Assembly: GCA_021030915.1 (NCBI GenBank)
Contig: JAGEMR010000023.1
Coordinates: forward strand, 248,001 to 312,000
Length of the DNA: 64,000 bases
Direction of reading: 5' to 3'
Source of the DNA: Astrothelium macrocarpum
Lineage: Eukaryota; Ascomycota; Dothideomycetes; Trypetheliales; Trypetheliaceae
The translations under genes were made by a program, and so were the position numbers. Positions 31,878 through 43,023 of this stretch are shown here, piece by piece (the first letter of the stretch is position 1; each line of letters starts with the position of its first letter). The notes under the pieces were generated by a model, which saw only the letters and a list, made by a program, of their open reading frames with translations, had not been told where the DNA came from and searched no databases.

Positions 31878-32577
31878 ATGGCTCGCAGCGTTGTAGCGAT
31901 TCCATATAGATAGTTACATGGGAGGATGAAAACCTACTCCGCTGCTCTATATCTTACCACACACACGTAGCCTGGTTACCGTTCACCTCCAAACAGCCTG
32001 GTTCGCTGCCAAAACTCATCACATTGAGGAATGTAAGATTGCTTTGGTTTAGAAGTTCTCAGCCGTTATCGCTTAGGACTGCTTATAATAGCATAGCTAC
32101 ATCTCAAGACGATGATACCTTACACAGATTTGTGAACGAATAAAGGACCCAGCAACTGAAGCTGTCGCATGTGAGTATCTTGGTAGTACCCTGATGAACG
32201 CCATCTTCTACCTGTTTCGCGCCGCATCGACCACCTGCACTACCTTGACGTGCGAGAGTACGCTCTGGCTAATTAGAGCAGGCTCAGTACGTAACGGGCA
32301 GCTGTACTGACCCGTTGTGGAAGACTCTCTTCTGATTTACGCCACTAGATTTAGAACTACAAAAGGTCGCGTTATGCTGCACCGGGGGCTCCCGCCTTTC
32401 TCTTTGTTATCGTATGCGAAATGTACAAACTGCCAAGGCAATGATACGTGGTGTCAAACTATGTAAAGGAGCTATACCAAAATGCATGCCTACAAAGTGA
32501 ATGTAGGACGGTAACAATATACACTCTCCATCTCCTTCGTCTTACTCTTTCTCTCCCTCACCTCCCCCACGCCTCAT
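31878..32577. other. Convergent intergenic region, no gene seen
   Basis: 700 bp between the AAA-HET stop and the SYP1 stop, presumably both 3' UTRs. No coherent frame, tRNA or repeat was recognised. Confidence 0.4.
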
Positions 32578-35500
32578 CTAAGCAGCCTGATAAGTCCCAC
32601 TAACCAACCTCCTCACCCCTTCTACCTCCTTCCACACCCCTCTCGGCGTCCCCTGGCCCCCAGCACCCCCCTCCTCATCCGCAAACGGATCATCCTCTCC
32701 CTCCTCCTTCGCCTCAGCTGCCTCCCATCGCGTCACGCTCAATCCACTTCCCCCACTCCCACTAGTCTCCCACCTCGCCTCGATCGTTCCAGGCTTCGCC
32801 TCGCTGTCCGTGACAAACCGCGCCAGCAGCTTCTGCGCCGGCTGATCGGGCGTCAGGCTGAGCTCGCCCAGGCGCCAGTAAATGAGGCCGCGTTCGCGCG
32901 AGAAGGTGCCGACGGGTTTGGATTGGCAAGAGGTGGGTTTCGTGGTGGGGTCGAGATGGATGATCATGACGACGTTGGTGAAGTAGACGGTTGATGGCGA
33001 GGGAGAGTCGGTGTCTGTGTCCGTGGAGGGAGGGAGGTGGAGGGCGATGAAGTCCGGGTTTAGGGAGTAGCTGAGGATTACGGAGGTTTGGTTGAACTCG
33101 CACTTCCAAGCCGGCGTGAGAAGGAGTGGGGCGTGAGCGCCGAGGGTGGTGTCGTCAAGGTGGACTTGATATTTGAATGCGACAGCGGTTTTGGTGATAC
33201 TGGATAGGTTGACCGTGTATTCGCCGGGCTTATCGGGAATCTGGTCGATGAAGGTGGGGTTCGGAGCAACTTTTTCGAGGACGGGAAAATTTTCGAGGCG
33301 GATGTTGTCGCTGCCGAATTGGGCGGGAGCGGAAACGTCGCTGGGGTTATAGGCGAGGGCGAGTTCACCGATGACGATGGCTTTGCTGATGGCGTTATTT
33401 TCGAACCAGACGCTGACCGTTTCCACGATACTGGAATTGAGGCCGGGAGAATGCAATTCAGGGTGCTTGACGGTGGTGCTGCGAGCGCTAAGTACGGAGC
33501 GCTGCGAACGAATTGATTGGGTGTCGGATGCAGCGTGGTCCTCGCTGAGAAGACCTGTCCTGTGACCGAATTTTGGCGGAGACAAGGGGGTAGAGCTGAG
33601 GATAGGGGTAGTCATGGCACGAGCTACTGTAGAAGGACCGGATTCGGCAGAGGCAGTACTGTCTTTTGCTGTGTGTGAAGGAGGTGGGCCAGGAGGGGGC
33701 TCAAATGCTTGAGCAGTGTCGGCAGGAGTGCCAAATGAAGGAGGAGGGCCAGACGGGGGCTCGACATCTTGTGATGGAGTTGCTGGACGGGCAGCTTCAG
33801 CACTGGCGCTTTCCGCTGGGGGTACTAGTCGAGGTGTTGAAGGCAAAGAAGTGGATGTTTGTGGACCTAAATCGGATGGAATAGCGAGCGGCTGTGAATC
33901 AGGTATGAACATGGTGTTGCGAACATCAGATCGGTCTCGGCGACCTCGAATTGTACCGCTTTTTCTCGTTGGAAAAGTAGACTGAAAAGTGTAAGCTATC
34001 ATGCTCAATGCAATTCATGAGTTTCCTTACAGCTCGTAAAGTATTTGCGACATTCGCCAACGCAGCATCGCCTCCTTCTTCTTGTATTGGTGCGTTCCGA
34101 ATATCTACTTTGAACTGAGAAGATGGAGCGTCGCCAGATCTGCATGTGAATTAGCCTGTTAACTCGTATAATTCGGTCCATGAAATCACCTACACTATGG
34201 CTTCTTGCTCCGCTTGAGAAATAGCATCCGAAGCAGACGGAGGCACAGTAAACCCTTCTGCATCTTTCTGGGGCTGATACAAAATTAGCATAAGCCATTG
34301 GAGGTACGTAACGGAAATCGCTGACCTCTGATCCTTGGATGGCATTACTTGGTTGCAAAGGTTGTTGTAAGCGATTCTCACTCGATGAGCCAGCTCCATC
34401 GGTAAGAGCAGATTGGCTAAGGGTCGATTCACCAATAATGCCGTTCATGCCTTCGTTAGTAGGCCCGGTATCTCTTGTTTGGGATAGCGTGTTTTCTTCT
34501 TCGCGAATAGTTCGAGGCTCTTCTAACGGAGGTGCCAAGGAAGACGGAGGTTGATCTTTGGAACGGACACGACCACCAAGAGAACTAAACGGCGATCTTG
34601 ATTTGCCTTTTCTTTCAGGGGATACAGAATCGCGGTCAAGGGGCATCATACTGTTACGTTTGTTTCGACTAAGTACGGTACCTATTCTCTTGAGGCCTCT
34701 TAATCGGCTGGGAGTTTTTTGCTCTTGTACTAGTCAGCCGTTAGTAAATTACTCTCCTGGGAATTGCTAGAGAACGCACTTGACCCTCCTGACCTGCTAG
34801 ATCCATCGTCATTACCAGCAGAAGGCGTTGGCGCGAGTGTATCTTGCGGTATGGGCGGGACTGGTGGTGGGTTGCTTGCGCTCGGCGCTGACGATCCAGC
34901 TATTGATGGTCTACTCCTTGTCCGCTCGATTCTTGGCTGACCACGGGTAGTACGAAGTGCCCATGTCTTGATTTCATCTGCAGTCTCTATACTGAGGATA
35001 CTATTCAGAGTATTCTCAGTCGATTGCCGTACTCGTTCGACATGGTCGACCTCATGAGTTTGAAATTGCGTCAAGATGTCTCTTAAATGGTTTAACCGGC
35101 TCTCGTCCACTTGCTGGAGTTTTTCGAAAACAAAGGGTGCCTGAGAATCCCATTGTGATCTCGCATTATCGACCTCTTGCGCAGCATTTGCAACCTTTTG
35201 CGCCGATGCCTTTTGTCCTTGAGAATTCAACTTGTCCGATTTCTTTTGAGCAGATTCGATTTCCCTTGCCATTGATACCAGGTTTCCCTGTATTGTGGAC
35301 ATTTGCTGCATCTCTCGATTGGACGACACAAAGTCTCTGAGGGGTCGTTCGATGTCCACCTCTATCCTTTGCGCCAATACTTGGTGTGATTCTGACAAGG
35401 TCTCTGTTGCGCCGACGATTCTTTGCCATGGACTAGAGAAGATGCTGTTCCGGTCAGCGCATCATACTCGGCACCGCCTCACATTTATACTACCTACCCC

Positions 35501-35840
35501 AAATCCGAAGATTCCCCTGGAGGTACAAGCCGTGACAGCCTCTTTAGACCTGATGCATAAGCTTCTTCAATGCGGCGGCGCTCCTAAATCGTTCATAAGC
35601 TCCATGTTGAGTATGACATTCTCCAAGAGCTGTACTTTGAGCCAGTCTGCAACTTCGTTATTGAGGCGGCCGACATGCTTGACTCGCTCATTGAGCGCGT
35701 CGACAGCTTGCGTCGGTTGCAAGCTCTCCTAAGGCTCATTAATTCGTGTTCGTATAGCTCTGGAGGTCCGTAGAGCTCCGCCAGAGTTGGAAAGCTGTCC
35801 TTACCAGCATGGCTGGATACTCTTGCCTTGACAACTCCAT
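32578..35840 (-). CDS. SYP1: Syp1/FCHO muniscin (F-BAR + mu-homology endocytic adaptor)
   Basis: Early endocytic adaptor that bends and binds the plasma membrane and recruits cargo. Eight exons were reconstructed on the minus strand: 35840-35805; 35728-35636; 35583 to about 35499; about 35446-34780; 34729 to the GTCAGC donor near 34326; a short exon encoding KDAEGFTVPPSASDAISQAEQEAI; an exon encoding GDAPSSQFKVDIRNAPIQEEGGDAALANVANTLRA; and the last, from STFPTRKSGTIRGRR to 32578. The N-terminus MELSRQEYPAML, RRRIEEAYASGLKRLSRL and FSSPWQRIVGATETLSESHQ define the F-BAR. The middle is Ser/Pro-rich. The C-terminal muHD carries SVWFENNAISKAIVIGELALAYN...YTVNLSSITKTAVAFKYQVHL and ARWETSGSGGSGLSV. 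Some joins are uncertain by 1 nt. A skew island with a switch near 32850 lies in the muHD. It diverges from the CAK1-like kinase. Confidence 0.88.
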
Positions 35841-36232
35841 TATGCAATTAGGCTGCCCGATAATTCCAAAAGATTCAATGCTCGAGGAAGAAAAAGATAT
35901 GTACAGTGGACGCGTTTCAGTCCATGTCGTGGAGAAAGCTATGGCGCAGGGATCCGGCGCGGACGAGGAAGGAATTTACTTATTCCAGCCTCCTTCGGGC
36001 TCTGCTTCAATACCAACGTCATCTTACCAAATCGTTGGATTTGAATCCTTAGAATTAACACAGTCTTGCCGCATGCGCCGCAATTATGACATCTACATGA
36101 TGCTGCACCAACGTCGGAGAAGGTGATTGTAAGCAGGCTGCATCGTGCATACAGTGCCATGATCCAAATTTACCACCTCATGAACTACTGCAACTTCTTT
36201 TTTCTTCCGAGACATCCCTGTCGAATATCGCC
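35841..36232. promoter_or_regulatory. Divergent promoter between SYP1 and the CAK1-like kinase
   Basis: 392 bp between two start codons. It includes one ACGCGT (near 35910) that matches an MBF-type MluI box, a weak hint only because the hexamer also occurs elsewhere by chance. No other motif was recognised. Confidence 0.4.
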
Positions 36233-37753
36233 ATGGCCTCTCTTCAGTCATGGCACTCGTCCATGAGTTTTTCAGATAGGTTGGCTATCATCGTGAAAAT
36301 GCAAGTTTCGACTCTTTTGCGTGGCATGACTTTTCTGGCAAATTTCCATCTGTCAATCTTCCCAAAAAATAAAAATTTCGAATTCGGAATTTGCCGAACA
36401 CCCTGACTGTTTGGCATTGCAGGACAACTCAATTCAAACAAACAAATCCTGATATTAGTCAAGCAGAGGCAAAGGCAAAAGCCAAAGAACTTGAAAAGGA
36501 AGCCTATCAAACGGCAATCTCTCGGGTAAGATGTCTTGCCACCATCAAACATACATATAACTTGACCAAATTTTAAGGAAGCATACGACAAACTATGCAC
36601 AATTTCTTCCGCACACCCAAATAATACTCCCTCAAACTCCAACCCCCCTCCCAACATCCCACCTGACGACCCCCTTACCCTTCCCCCTTCCACCCTGCGC
36701 ATAGGCATCTACACCAACGCCATCCACCACCGCTCCGGCCTCTTCTCCACCATCTACCGCGCCCTCACCCCCACCACCCTACCCACCATCATTGCCCTCA
36801 AAGTCACCAACCCCTCCTCAACCCACCCCCCGCACGACTCCCACCGCGAAGCGCGCCTCCTCCAGCTCGCCCAGCAAGACAAGCAATGCCCCACCATCAT
36901 CCACCTCCTCACCAGCTTCCCCCAACCCGGCGGCCTCCTCGTCCTCACCTTCCCCTTCTACCCACTCGACCTGCAAACCCTCCTCCACCCCGCTTCCTCC
37001 ACCTCCCCCCAACAACCACTCCCAACCCTGGCCCACCGCCGCGCCCTCATCGCCGACCTCCTCGCAGCCCTCGCACACCTCCACGCGCGCCACATCCTGC
37101 ACCGCGACGTCAAGCCGTCGAACATCCTGCTGCGCTCCGCCACGGGCCCGGCCGTGCTCGCGGATTTCGGCGTCGCGTACCACCCGGACAATATCGGCGG
37201 CAGCGAGCCCGACCCGCGAAGCAAGATCACCGATGTCGGCACGGGCGCGTATCGCGCGCCGGAGCTGCTGTTCGGGTGCGGGTGGTACGGGGCGGGCGTG
37301 GATTCGTGGGCGGCCGGGTGTGTGGTGGCGGAGGTGGTGATGGGTGGGGGGCGGGAGGTGGGTGGTGAAGTTGTTGGGGGAGGAGGAGGAGAAGGTGGTG
37401 GAGAGGCGGTGGAGAGGGAAGTGGCGAGGCAGTGGCGGGAGCGGGGCACATTGTTTGATGGTGGGGATGTGGGGAGCGATTTGGCGCTGTTGCTGAGTGT
37501 GTTTCGGAGCTTGGGCACGCCGACGGGGGAGACGTGGCCGGAGGCGGAGGCGTTTCCGGATTGGGGAAAGATGGCGTTTTATGAGTTTCCGGGGAGGGGA
37601 TGGGAGGTGTTGATGCCGGGGGCGGAGGAGGGGGCGAGGGATTTGGTGGGGAGGTTGGTGAGGTTTGAGAGTGGAGAGAGGATGGGGGCGGAGGAGGCGT
37701 TGCGGCATAAGTGGTTGGTTGGGAGAGAGGGAGGAGAAGTGGAGGGTGACTGA
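36233..37753 (+). CDS. CAK1/CSK1-type CDK-activating protein kinase, GC-AG intron
   Basis: Ser/Thr kinase of the fungal single-subunit CDK-activating group. Exons are 36233-36300, 36423-36525 and 36578-37753, giving 448 residues. The first intron (36301-36422) starts with GCAAGT, the classic GC-AG donor; no GT site gives the required phase. The second starts GTAAGA and ends TTTTAAG, joining AISR to EAYDKLC. The N-terminal helix (SQAEAKAKAKELEKEAYQTAI) precedes the kinase fold. The Gly-rich loop is poorly conserved, as is known for Cak1. Present are the ATP Lys in IIALKV, the catalytic loop HRDVKPSN (about 232), ADFG (about 252) and YRAPELLFG, with ALRHKWL near the end. A Gly/Glu-rich insert (about 310-330) lies between the lobes' helices. 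Composition flips from C-rich to G-rich near 37170. Confidence 0.85.
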
Positions 37754-38290
37754 TTACAATGGAATATCTGAATAAGATCTTCCGAATACAGAGAACTTGA
37801 AGAACGAGATACAAGAGAAATGTAAAGCAAAGGATATCTTTCCAGAATGGCTCGAAATGGCCAAAGATCTCGTGGTGATACCGTATAGTGCCTTAGAATG
37901 CCGATTGACACACCAAGGAGACCCCAGTATCAAATCCAGGAATCCAGAGTAGTTGAAGGATGAGCCATCTGGATGGACTTTGATTGGAATGGCGATGACG
38001 AGTAAGCATGGCGAGCTATGAGAGTTTATGATTGTATTGTTTGATAAGATATTTGCCTCATGAATATGACGCCGCGCAAGTGGAATTGCAAACCAAGCAT
38101 TAGAGCCAATGACACACAGGGGGCTCCCCGAACGCTCAATCCAGCGCTGAGAACCATTGTCAAGAGAGGAAAGAGATGATCAAAACAGAGGCGAAGTCGG
38201 TCTAGTTGTGTGAGCAGTTGATGAATTCCATCCCTCGCCTATTCCAAATCAAGCATGATAACAAAATGACATCAGACGCAAGCCACCTTA
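37754..38290. other. Convergent intergenic region, no gene seen
   Basis: 537 bp between the kinase stop and the AN1 protein stop. No coherent frame or RNA gene was recognised. Confidence 0.4.
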
Positions 38291-38913
38291 TTATATCCCT
38301 TTGATCGCCACTGTCCTCTCCGAATTTAATTTGTCTGCATTTCGCTCGTGGCTCTCTTTTTTGCAGTCCTCTAGCCCCTCGCACTTGTGGTCTTCCAGGA
38401 GACGATGTTTGCCACAGAAATGGCCGTTGCAAAACCCGCAGTCGCCGACAATACGTTGAGCTTGGTCCTTGCAGTCCTTGAAGCTGCAACGAATCTTCTT
38501 GGTTGGCATGCCGCCACGGATGGGGAGGGCAAGGTGTAAGGTCGCACTGGGGACAATGTGATGTTCTGAGAGAGTAGATGTGCTGGATGTAAGATGCTTC
38601 CCGGCGTAAACGAGGCGTAAGTCGTCGAGAGGAAGATTGGTTCGGAGAGCGAGAAGTGATTTGAGGGTGGAGATGGTGGTGTTTGACGGTATGGAAAGAG
38701 GAATTGCTGAAAAAGGAGAGTAAGAATTGGTGTTAAAACAAATCACGGATTTCCAAATTGTTGGGGTTGGAGTATAAAGTGAGATTGGTGCATGTGATCA
38801 TCAGAAATCTTACTTTGACCGGCGATATCTTTGACAAAGATTTGCATAGTGTCTTCTGGTTCTGTTGAGGCGGATGAGCGGGAGGAGATGGACGAGATGC
38901 TGTTCGAACGCAT
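38291..38913 (-). CDS. Ubiquitin-like + AN1 zinc-finger protein
   Basis: Predicted ubiquitin/proteasome stress factor of the ZFAND4-like layout (UBL first, AN1 last). Exons are 38913-38814 and 38706-38291, giving 171 residues. The 107-nt intron (GTAAGA...TTTCAG) splits the UBL after MQIFVKDIAGQ, and the join gives TIPLSIPSNTTISTLKSLLALRTNLPLDDLRLVYAGKHL. The AN1 finger at about 110-150 shows the required ligands: C-x4-C, CGFC, HFC, H-x5-H-x-C (HRLLEDHKC). The first 22 residues are Ser-rich, and an internal ATG at MQIF could be an alternative start. It resembles ubiquitin weakly; no GG cleavage site is at the usual place, though IRGGMP follows the UBL. Confidence 0.87.
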
Positions 38914-39905
38914 GACTGAGGTTATGGTAAGGAGGTAGTCTATGATGGTTAAGAAGATGGATGAAGATAAGATGAGCGTGACGTATCAAAAGGTACTAGA
39001 GTAGTTAGGATGAATGGGGAAGTGATTATTGGTGATGATGGATATATCGGGAAGGAAGGAAAAGTCAAGAGCGAGAGAGAGAAGGTAGATTAGGATGGTC
39101 GAGAAGGCTTGGGCTGAGTAAGAGGTTAGGTTGCGTATGTGGACGTCCGAGTTGGCGCCAGACTCGCAGGATGAGGCGGCATCGAAGGCTCGCGAAGTCA
39201 ATCTTGGCTATGGCGTTTTTGGCGCTTTGACTGAGACCAAGGGTCTCCCTCTCTTTCTCACGCATCGCCTTACCTTGGGCCCTGAAGGTGTGCCTTGCTT
39301 TGCATCGTCGCTCCATCGTCAGACGTGCACACACGCCTGACCGAACACGCTCTCATTTCAGGCGGCGCTGGAGCCTTGTGTCGCTTTGCTGTCACCACCA
39401 AAGAGAGCCTCTAGCACGGCGCTTGCATTCTCTTGCCGCCGGGTACCCCACAACAATCTTCTGCAGGTCGGCAATGCAGATGCCGCGAAATGCGATGGAA
39501 GTCGACGGAGACCAGGGGGCGGAAAAAGGTCCGAAGCCGGCAACAGGTCAGACTTTTCAATGTCAGCGCATCAGACGAGGTTGATGGCCGCATCGGGAGA
39601 TGATGGGGAGTGAAGCGAGGTCGTGTGCAATCTGGTGCACGCTGGCGCAAGCCATGGGCACGGCGCCATGACCTTGCAGCGGGACGAAGCGGCGCTGCAT
39701 GACAAGCACCTGCAGATGGCAGCCACTCGCCGCTCCTCTTCGGACGTGAAGCTCTATTCCCGTCGCACTGCATTCCATTGAATCTTACTTTTGCACTGCG
39801 GCACATGGTGTGACATTTTTTCGGCCATTCCGTCTGGCAAGCTTGGCGCATCGCTTATGTACAGGTAAACGCTCACAAACATCGACCAGCTCGAGACTGT
39901 CTGCA
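38914..39905. other. Intergenic region, no supported gene
   Basis: About 1 kb. Overlapping frames on both strands in the GC-richer part (39120-39850), including a 146-codon minus frame, have no motif and no codon regularity. I treat them as non-coding. It holds the promoter of the UBL-AN1 gene and the ECO1 3' end. Confidence 0.4.
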
Positions 39906-41102
39906 TTAATCGGCGTAGACATGCCACCCATACTCCCTGGCAAACCATTTCCTCGCCAATCTTCCGCCGCTCTCCGTTGGTTGGCTAAAGGCAACCTGGT
40001 TCTTGGGTATCTTCATGCCATAAAGGAAATTCGCTGCAGCGCAATCTAATAATGCTGTCGCCACCCCCTCGTTTCTGTGTGCTGACGAAGTCCAGATCCT
40101 GGAGATGCCCAGTAGGGCTGGATCAGTGTCTTTGCTAATCGCGACTGCAGAGCTTTTCGTGTGGCGGTCTTGCAGTATCCGCGTCTGCCCATCTAGCTCA
40201 ACCACTTTATGCGCTTTGGAAATGTTTTCAGCGAGACACAGCCCAACACATTTTCTGTTCCGCAAGAGCAAGTAAACTGTAAATCTATCCCGCCCAGCGC
40301 TTTTCCGGTATGACGCAGCATCACCATCGAGCTCTTTGCCTTTTTGGGTTGCCCCGTCTGGGTTTCTCTGTGTCCCATCTTCGATCAATTGCTGACTCCA
40401 GAGAGTTTTCTCGTCAAGGTCGACGGAGCCCAACTCTGTATTGGCAATCTCGAGAACTTCTTCTGCTTGATGTCGCATTACTCTTGAATCGGATCGTGAG
40501 ATGGATATGACGTGCTGCCACTGCCCGAGCTCTGCCAGTTTTCGGTCTTTTGTTACCTCTGCAAAGGTCTTGGACACTTGGATCCCATTATTGTTTTTGT
40601 TGTGGAACTTTTTGTGAAGAGCCGCATCTTCACTATTGGATGGCACATATTCCATTCCACATGTGCTGCACGTCTTGTACATTTTTCCTCCCAAATCTAT
40701 TCGTGTTTGGACAAGGCGAACCTTTTTTTCTGGTCTTTTTCTTTTTCGCGCATTGCCGCTGGTTTGTCTGAGAGGCTCCCTGGAAGGTGTTCCGCTGGAT
40801 TCTGAGGACTGGTCGCTGATCATCGGGCTGGAATGCGTTGCTAGCGAAGGCGGTGAGGAAGGTGGTGTCGCGTTTCCTGAGCGCGCTTGAGGACTAAAAA
40901 CCTCTGGAGGAGGAGTCGATGGTATAGTCGAGGCGCTGCGTTTCTGGGGGTTCTCATTTTCGTCACGCTCCTTGGATTTCTTTTTGTCCCGCGGGTCTGA
41001 GTGGACGCGTCTACGCTTACTGGGTCGCTCGGCATGACTTTGCCGGGACGAGGGTCGCCGAGATGAGCGGTCTTTACTTGTGTAGGTTCTCATCATCCTC
41101 AT
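39906..41102 (-). CDS. ECO1: Cohesin acetyltransferase ECO1/ESCO
   Basis: Acetylates the cohesin subunit Smc3 during S phase to establish sister-chromatid cohesion. Intronless; the ATG at 41102 gives 398 residues (ATG 41093 is also possible). The N-terminal 150 residues are basic and Ser/Pro-rich (nuclear, disordered). Then comes the PIP-box-like and C2H2 finger region: RLVQTRIDLGG, KTCSTCGMEYVPS...ALHKKFH (about 165-195). The acetyltransferase C-terminus shows ALLGISRIWTSSAHRNEGVATALLDCAAANF (acetyl-CoA loop) and the diagnostic VAFSQPTESGGRLARKWFA, ending WHVYAD. All elements are intact. It diverges from ASF1, another replication-linked chromatin factor. Confidence 0.95.
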   Translation of the reverse strand: MRMMRTYTSKDRSSRRPSSRQSHAERPSKRRRVHSDPRDKKKSKERDENENPQKRSASTIPSTPPPEVFSPQARSGNATPPSSPPSLATHSSPMISDQSSESSGTPSREPLRQTSGNARKRKRPEKKVRLVQTRIDLGGKMYKTCSTCGMEYVPSNSEDAALHKKFHNKNNNGIQVSKTFAEVTKDRKLAELGQWQHVISISRSDSRVMRHQAEEVLEIANTELGSVDLDEKTLWSQQLIEDGTQRNPDGATQKGKELDGDAASYRKSAGRDRFTVYLLLRNRKCVGLCLAENISKAHKVVELDGQTRILQDRHTKSSAVAISKDTDPALLGISRIWTSSAHRNEGVATALLDCAAANFLYGMKIPKNQVAFSQPTESGGRLARKWFAREYGWHVYAD

Positions 41103-41841
41103 GGTGAATATATTATGCCAGCAGGTGAAGACTCTACCGAACAGGAAGCTTAGGCAGAAGAAATATTCACACATAAACAGCCGTTTGAAGAGCTAGAATG
41201 CTAGTAGGCGTATCTCGATGATTTGCAGCTGTAACTTGTGCAACGCTCCCACAGCGGATGGTTCTCCAGGTCGATGATTATGACAAAGGGCAAGCAAAAG
41301 AAGAGGATGCAATCTCCGGCAGCAATCTTAACGGTCCTGATTAGACGGTGGCGCATGAGTACGTCAAGACGAGAACTGGCTGATTGAATTGTTAGTCTAT
41401 TTGCATGAGTTGAACGTTGAAGATTGCTCACCTATCTATGAGCGCGTTCTGGAGAGCAAAGACTCTTTTTGTAATTGTAGCTCGAACAGAATGCGCCGAA
41501 GAGAAGTAGCCTCAGACGAGTACGGAAATTGAGAAGAGTCGAGAACAAAGATAGCGCAGATAGGAATATTGTGGCTCCTAGGTGAATGCAGTTTGGATGA
41601 TTGCTGCATCGACGTGTGTTGACCCGATCGGCGTCGCGGATGCCGAAATAGGCAAGATGAGTGGTGGGCGACGCGTGCGAGGCGCGACTGCTGATTTCAC
41701 TCCGCACCATCTACTTTGCACACACTCCCCACCTACTTGTTGCGAACAAACAACGCGTACACTCAATTCATTCCCCTCTAGCCTAGGCATACAGTCTGAA
41801 TACTTCACCATTGAACAGACCATCATCAAATATCCACCATC
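41103..41841. promoter_or_regulatory. Shared divergent promoter of ECO1 and ASF1
   Basis: 739 bp separate the two starts. An ACGCGT (MluI cell-cycle box core, the MBF site) lies at 41671-41676, 166 bp upstream of the ASF1 ATG, inside a locally GC-rich patch. No coherent coding frame is seen in the interval. S-phase expression of both genes would fit, but the site is inferred from sequence alone. Confidence 0.5.
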
Positions 41842-42952
41842 ATGTCGGTTGTATCTGTGCTAAACGTCGCCGTACATAACAATCCTGCACCGTTTACATC
41901 TCCCTACGAGTTTGAAATCACATTCGAATGCCTTGAGCCACTACAGAAAGGTTCGCGCTTGCCCGCACATCTTCATAAGAAGCCGTTACTGACATCCTCC
42001 TAGATCTCGAATGGAAGCTTACCTACGTTGGCTCCGCAACCTCGTAAATTCCCCAGCGCCTTCTGTCCTGGTCGTGTCCCATACTGACCATCTCCAGCTC
42101 CGAGCACGATCAAGAACTTGACTCTCTCTTTGTTGGTCCTGTTCCTGTGGGCACCAACAAGTTTGTGTTTGAGGCCGACCCTCCAAATCTATCTCGTATT
42201 CCCAGTGCCGAAATCCTTGGCGTCACTGTCATCCTGCTCACTTGCAGCTACGACGGACGCGAGTTTATCCGTGTAGGTTATTACGTGAACAACGAGTATA
42301 CCGACGAAGCTTTGAACCTCGAGCCACCCAGCAAGCCAATTGTTGAGAAGGTTCAGAGGAACATTTTGGCCGAGAAACCCAGAGTGACGCGCTTTGCAAT
42401 CAAGTGGTATGTCTTCCGCCACTCATCTTACAAGCTGTCTAATTAATCTGATTATGTTACAGGGACTCCGAAGAATCCGCTCCCGCAGAATTCCCGCCTG
42501 ACCAGCCCGAAGCCGACGCTGCTGAGGACGACGCTGCAACCTACGGTGCCGAGGAAGAAGAGGAAGAAGTTGCCGAAGAGGTTGAAGCTGAGGGCGAGCC
42601 TGTTGCCAAGGTCGAAGTTGAAGACGCAGAGATGGGTGGCACCGACGAAGCACCGGCTCTTGTTGCTACAAAGGACGTTAAAGCGGAAAATGAGAATGAA
42701 GGCGGAGACGGTGCTGACGATAACGATGATGCAAAGAGCGAAGACATTGGTGAAGAGAGTGATGATGATGACGATGACGACGAGGAGGGTGACGAAGAAG
42801 GCGAGGGTGAAGGCGAAGGTGAGGGCGACGAAGAAATGGATCTTGGGGAGGAAGGCCATAACAAGGGCTCAGAGGGACAGACACAGCAGGGCCAGGCAGA
42901 TGATCCGATGGATGGCCAGCAACAACATTCTGCAGATGTCATGGTGCATTGA
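41842..42952 (+). CDS. ASF1: Histone H3-H4 chaperone ASF1
   Basis: Carries H3-H4 dimers to CAF-1/HIR for nucleosome assembly in the nucleus. Exons are 41842-41950, 42004-42043, 42098-42406 and 42463-42952. Intron ends GTTCGC...CCTAG, GTAAAT...TCCAG and GTATGT...TACAG restore LQKDLEWKLTYVGSATSSEHDQELDS and IKWDSEES. The Ig-like core (residues 1 to about 155) shows SVVSVLNVAVHNNPAPF, LDSLFVGPVPVGTNKFVFEADPP, ILGVTVILLTCSYDGREFIRVGYYVNNEY and RNILAEKPRVTRFAI, including the histone-binding surface. A long Asp/Glu/Gly tail follows, with a GEGEGEG run encoded by GAAGGCGAGGG-like repeats near 42800. It diverges from ECO1. Confidence 0.97.
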
Positions 42953-43023
42953 TAAATTTGCTCTCCTTTGATTTTACTGACTGGCGTTTTGGGAGTTTTT
43001 TAGAAGTCTCAGAGGCTACCCCC

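Noticed and set aside
36818..37708. 296-codon minus-strand frame opposite the kinase
   Set aside because: It is the shadow of the C-to-G skewed kinase exon (His/Pro/Arg repeats then Glu/Gly runs). It has no motif, and the kinase frame has all catalytic motifs.
39411..39851. 146-codon minus-strand frame in a GC-rich intergenic stretch
   Set aside because: Cys/Arg/His-rich text without domain pattern, with equally long frames on the other strand; typical of GC-rich non-coding DNA.
42452..42942. Minus-strand Ser/Pro and hydrophobic frames opposite the ASF1 tail
   Set aside because: Complement of the Glu/Asp/Gly codon repeats of the ASF1 tail, not independent genes.
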